From NCBI GenBank assembly GCA_004297945.1, contig SCRC01000018.1, positions 1 through 44,787 of the forward strand: a stretch of DNA of 44,787 bases, given 5' to 3'. A program made the position numbers and the translations under genes. Of the stretch, positions 42,411 to 44,787 are shown one piece after another. Position 1 is the stretch's first letter. Each line of letters begins with the position of its first letter. The notes beneath the pieces were generated by a model that ran no database searches, had not been told where the DNA came from, and saw nothing but the letters and a program-made list of their open reading frames with translations. Source of the stretch: Candidimonas sp. (GTDB taxonomy: Bacteria; Pseudomonadota; Gammaproteobacteria; Burkholderiales; Burkholderiaceae_B).

Positions 42411-43643
42411 TCACACGGAGCCTTCTTCATGCAGTTTGGCGATGTCGGCCGGACTCTTGCCCAACCACGCCAAAATTTCGTCGGTGTGTTCGCCCAGCAA
42501 CGGGGCACGCTTCACATCTACGGGTGAGTCCGACAGATTGATCGGGCAACCCAGTTGCACGTATTTGCCACGTGTTGGATGATCGAGCTCGACCAGATAG
42601 CCGCGTTCGTACATCGACTTATCTTCGATCAGATCCTTGGTGGAGAGGATCGGGCCGCATGGAACATTGACGCTGTTGAGCTCTTTCATCACCTCGAACT
42701 TGGTTTTGGTGCATGTCCATTGCTCAACGATCGAGAAGCATTCCGGCAAGTGGCTCAGGCGTGCTTGCGGCGTAGCAAAATCCGGGTGCAGGATCAGATC
42801 TTCACGGCCGCAAAATTTCATTAGCGGTTCCCAACCCTGCGGCTGGATAATCACATAAGCGTAGTCATTCGCGCCGCCTGGCGAGCAACGCAATGCCGCG
42901 CCAGGCTGGCCGCCACCCGACGCATTGCCCGAGCGAGGCACGTAGTCGTGGAACTTCTCGTTGGGATATTCGTTTAACGGCCCACGCATGACGCGTTGCT
43001 GATCACGCAGCTTGACGCGGCACAGATTCAATACAGCGTCTTGCATGGCCACTTCAACTCGCTGACCACGCCCCGTCTTTTCGCGCTGCAAGAGCGCAGC
43101 CAGAATACCCACAACGAAATGCACACCAGTGCCAGAATCGCCAATCTGCGCGCCAGTCACAACGGGCGGGCTATCTTCAAAGCCGGTGGTGCTCGAGGCG
43201 CCGCCCATGCATTGCGCGACGTTTTCATAGGCTTTGCAATCGGCGTAGGCGCCGGGGCCAAAGCCTTTGATCGAGGCATAACTGATGCGAGGATTGATTT
43301 CCTGGAAACGTTCCCAGGTAAAACCCGCACGGTCAAGCACGCCGGGTCCGAAATTTTCTGCAATTACGTCACACTGGCGCACCAGGTCTTCCAGGACGGC
43401 CCTGCCGCTCGCGTTTTTTATATTGACAGTAATGCTGCGCTTGTTGGAATTGAGCATCGTAAAGTACAGACTGTCGGCGTCAGGCACATCGCGCAGTTGG
43501 CCACGCGTGATATCGCCTCGTCCGGGCAATTCCACCTTGATCACATCGGCGCCAAACCACGCTAATAGTTGCGTGGCAGTGGGCCCGGCCTGCACGTGGG
43601 TCATATCCAGAACTCGGACGCCTTCTAGAGCTTTGGTATTCAT
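42411..43643 (-). CDS. frc: formyl-CoA:oxalate CoA-transferase (class III CoA transferase)
   Basis: 410 residues from the ATG at 43643, preceded by AGGAG at 5-9 nt. It transfers CoA from formyl-CoA to oxalate or a similar acid. The likeness to Frc of oxalate degraders is close: [11 protein letters not shown] at the N-terminus, [15 protein letters not shown], the catalytic Asp169 in [28 protein letters not shown], the glycine loop GGGQPG and the ending [16 protein letters not shown]. Next to it lies a broken TPP-dependent enzyme, the type expected for oxalyl-CoA decarboxylase or a related lyase. The substrate could be another acid, as class III transferases vary. Confidence 0.9.
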   Translation of the reverse strand: MNTKALEGVRVLDMTHVQAGPTATQLLAWFGADVIKVELPGRGDITRGQLRDVPDADSLYFTMLNSNKRSITVNIKNASGRAVLEDLVRQCDVIAENFGPGVLDRAGFTWERFQEINPRISYASIKGFGPGAYADCKAYENVAQCMGGASSTTGFEDSPPVVTGAQIGDSGTGVHFVVGILAALLQREKTGRGQRVEVAMQDAVLNLCRVKLRDQQRVMRGPLNEYPNEKFHDYVPRSGNASGGGQPGAALRCSPGGANDYAYVIIQPQGWEPLMKFCGREDLILHPDFATPQARLSHLPECFSIVEQWTCTKTKFEVMKELNSVNVPCGPILSTKDLIEDKSMYERGYLVELDHPTRGKYVQLGCPINLSDSPVDVKRAPLLGEHTDEILAWLGKSPADIAKLHEEGSV

Positions 43644-43668
43644 GTCGCTTCTCCTGATGCTGTTGCAA

Positions 43669-44050
43669 TTATTTGTACATGGTTTGATTTTGGGTGCCGC
43701 GGGCATATTCGCGCGGATCGACGCAGATATTGATGACAGCCGAACGACCTGTTTTGGCGATTGACTCGCGCCCACGCTGTAGCGCCGCTGCGATCTGGTT
43801 CATGGCCGAGTTATTGCCAATCGCGGCCAAATAAGGCAGGCCAAATCGGTTGGCGGTTTCCATGTCGAACTCGGTCATGCCGAAGGAGCCGTCGCCGTAG
43901 TAGCACAACACCTCTTTGTTCGGATTCGCCAGCCCCGCCGCAATGGCAAAACCGGTGCCCACCGGAAACGACACCGGCATTTGTGCTCTTTTGCTTTAGC
44001 GTGTCATCGGCGGTGCTGGTCTGGGACAGGCGCATAACGACTGAGGACAT
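43669..44050 (-). pseudogene. remnant of TPP-dependent decarboxylase/lyase (oxalyl-CoA decarboxylase/acetolactate synthase type)
   Basis: The 5' end is kept: a strong GGGGAGG Shine-Dalgarno and an ATG at 44050 giving about 22 codons (SSVVMRLSQTSTADDTLKQ). The frame then breaks, and the sequence joins a C-terminal TPP-binding part (43669-43980, another frame) with GTGFAIAAGLANPNKEV, the GDGSFGMTEFDMETANRFGLP motif split by Asn-Asn, and [19 protein letters not shown]. The middle of the usual 550-600 residue enzyme is missing. The part between NNSAMNQI and LQRGRES is also shorter than in intact relatives. It is next to frc, so an oxalyl-CoA-type or 2-hydroxyacyl-CoA lyase role is likely for the ancestor. 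Not functional as seen. Confidence 0.75.
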
Positions 44051-44395
44051 GATTGCCTCCCCTCGGATGAATATCAAATTCCGGACTGGTCGGGTATGAA
44101 TTGTGGGGTAATGATGGCATAGGATATGTGATATACAATATTTTTACAACCCATATTCATGTTTTCCCCATGCCGAATATATCTTTTTCCGAAGACACGG
44201 GTGCTGCCAAAAATAGCGGCAACGCACAAAAACAGCCTTTGCCAAAAAACTGCGGATGTTTTTTTCGAAACGATGACAGTGCCGATAAAAACACGATCAT
44301 TCGTATTGATCAAATTAAATATATTACATGCTACATATATATGGTGCCTCAGGCGACACTTTGAGAGTATGTTTTCCCGGGCAATCCGAGAATAG
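44051..44395. other. AT-rich gene-free stretch
   Basis: No gene is supported. The stretch is more AT-rich than its surroundings and would hold the promoter of the broken TPP gene on the minus strand. Long ORFs on both strands here have no domain and appear to be chance. A short repeated AT segment (GATATGTGATATACAATA) lies at about 44125-44141. Confidence 0.4.
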
Positions 44396-44611
44396 AGGGA
44401 CAAATTCACAGGCGTTCAAGCATTCCACGCGCGCCAGGTGGGCTATGGGCTCGGCCTGACGGGCAAGCAATTGGACGCCAAGATGAGTTTCGACGACAAC
44501 GCACTATTCCGTCGTACCGAGATCGAAGCGCTGCGAGCCGCGGGCATTCATGTTGCTAATTCACCGGCAGCACTAGGACGGACGATGCATCAAGCGATGG
44601 CTGGCCGTTAG
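44396..44611 (+). pseudogene. fused remnant of succinyl/malyl-CoA ligase beta and alpha subunits
   Basis: An open frame without a start codon at its left end reads AFHARQVGYGLGLTGKQ, then LDAKMSFDDNALFRRTEIEA, then LRAAGIHVANSPAALGRTM and a stop at 44609-44611. The first two parts resemble the ATP-grasp beta subunit (SucC type, where DDNALFR is conserved). The last resembles the C-terminus of the alpha subunit (SucD type). The junction shares the letters EALR, so the pieces may have been joined by deletion at short homology. It is a relic of an operon for an acyl-CoA ligase, probably once part of the same cluster as frc. Confidence 0.6.
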
Positions 44612-44686
44612 GGCATTTTCGGTTGACGTGTTTACGGAACTGAACGTGTTTCGCGTCGCTATTTTTTTAGCCGTTTGGGGTGGGGG

Positions 44687-44712
44687 CATCGTTTAGGGTC
44701 ATCGTTTAGGGT
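44687..44712 (+). repeat. 13-bp tandem repeat
   Basis: Two adjacent copies of CATCGTTTAGGGT occupy 44687-44699 and 44700-44712 in the non-coding stretch after the CoA-ligase relic. No other function is seen between 44612 and the window end. Confidence 0.7.
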
Positions 44713-44787
44713 TGGGGCATTCTATCTATTAACACACCGCAGGGCGAGGGGTGGGTACCGGTCCGGTCCGTCCAGCGGTCGTGGCGC

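Noticed and set aside
44074-44409. 111-codon minus-strand ORF
   Set aside because: AT-rich chance frame without a domain, overlapping the promoter area of the broken TPP gene.

Overview
The window looks like a chromosomal segment of a betaproteobacterium of the order Burkholderiales, most likely family Alcaligenaceae. The basis is family recognition, not a database search: a Bug-type tripartite tricarboxylate receptor, a PHA phasin, the gene order nudix-aat-bpt-pyrD, the order dusB-fis-purH-ruvC-ruvA-ruvB, and fairly GC-rich coding sequence. No rRNA, tRNA, CRISPR array, complete insertion sequence or phage gene was seen.

Left part (1-13.5 kb), mainly catabolic and accessory. It starts with a minus-strand enoyl-CoA hydratase, a YafY-type WYL regulator preceded by three 22-bp-spaced direct repeats, a VOC protein, and a short ORF with an EVE-like start. 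A catabolic cluster follows at 3.1-13.5 kb: HutC-type GntR regulator, Bug solute receptor, both halves of an aconitase X enzyme, an ACS-type MFS transporter, a hydantoin-racemase-like protein lacking both expected catalytic cysteines, an FCD-type GntR regulator, an arylmalonate decarboxylase/maleate isomerase-like protein with one cysteine, a dihydropyrimidinase/hydantoinase with a full metal site, and a flavin NAD(P)H oxidoreductase. The substrate cannot be read from the sequence. The set suggests uptake, ring opening, and isomerisation, decarboxylation or dehydration of a small cyclic or hydroxy acid compound.

Middle part (13.5-41.6 kb), mainly housekeeping. A TumE/TumA-like toxin-antitoxin pair is followed by a DUF protein whose 3' end carries an expanded repeat. 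Then come nudix-aat-bpt-pyrD (N-end rule transferases and pyrimidine synthesis), a phasin with a clear promoter and putative PhaR operator, an IclR regulator, a CinA-N/MoaB-type protein, an EI24 membrane protein, a thioredoxin, a RhlE-type helicase with DEGD instead of DEAD, ilvE, a CHCC zinc finger protein, an NTF2-like protein, a YheT hydrolase, a BepA-like M48 protease, a CtaG-type assembly protein, a CaxA-type antiporter, a lone usher-like outer-membrane barrel and recQ. Last is the minus-strand operon dusB-fis-purH-ruvC-ruvA-ruvB, with ubiH-like and TM2-like genes beyond it.

Right part (41.6-44.8 kb): an FAH-family hydrolase and an intact formyl-CoA transferase (frc) sit next to relics. 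One is a TPP-dependent enzyme reduced by internal deletions. The other is a fused remnant of succinyl-CoA-synthetase-like beta and alpha subunits. This looks like a decaying organic-acid/CoA cluster.

The most striking non-genic feature is a family of about 20 copies of a 24-nt palindromic element. Each has a GTAG-type head and a CTTGTG-type centre, while the stem sequence changes between copies with both arms changing together. They match the REP (repetitive extragenic palindrome) layout and are mostly paired. They occur at 2.9 kb and from 14.8 to 41.6 kb, and none was seen inside the 3.1-13.5 kb catabolic cluster. One copy lies inside a reading frame and has expanded into an 18-bp tandem repeat. 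Five copies make a nested structure, including a perfect 37-bp inverted repeat, between ruvA and ruvB.
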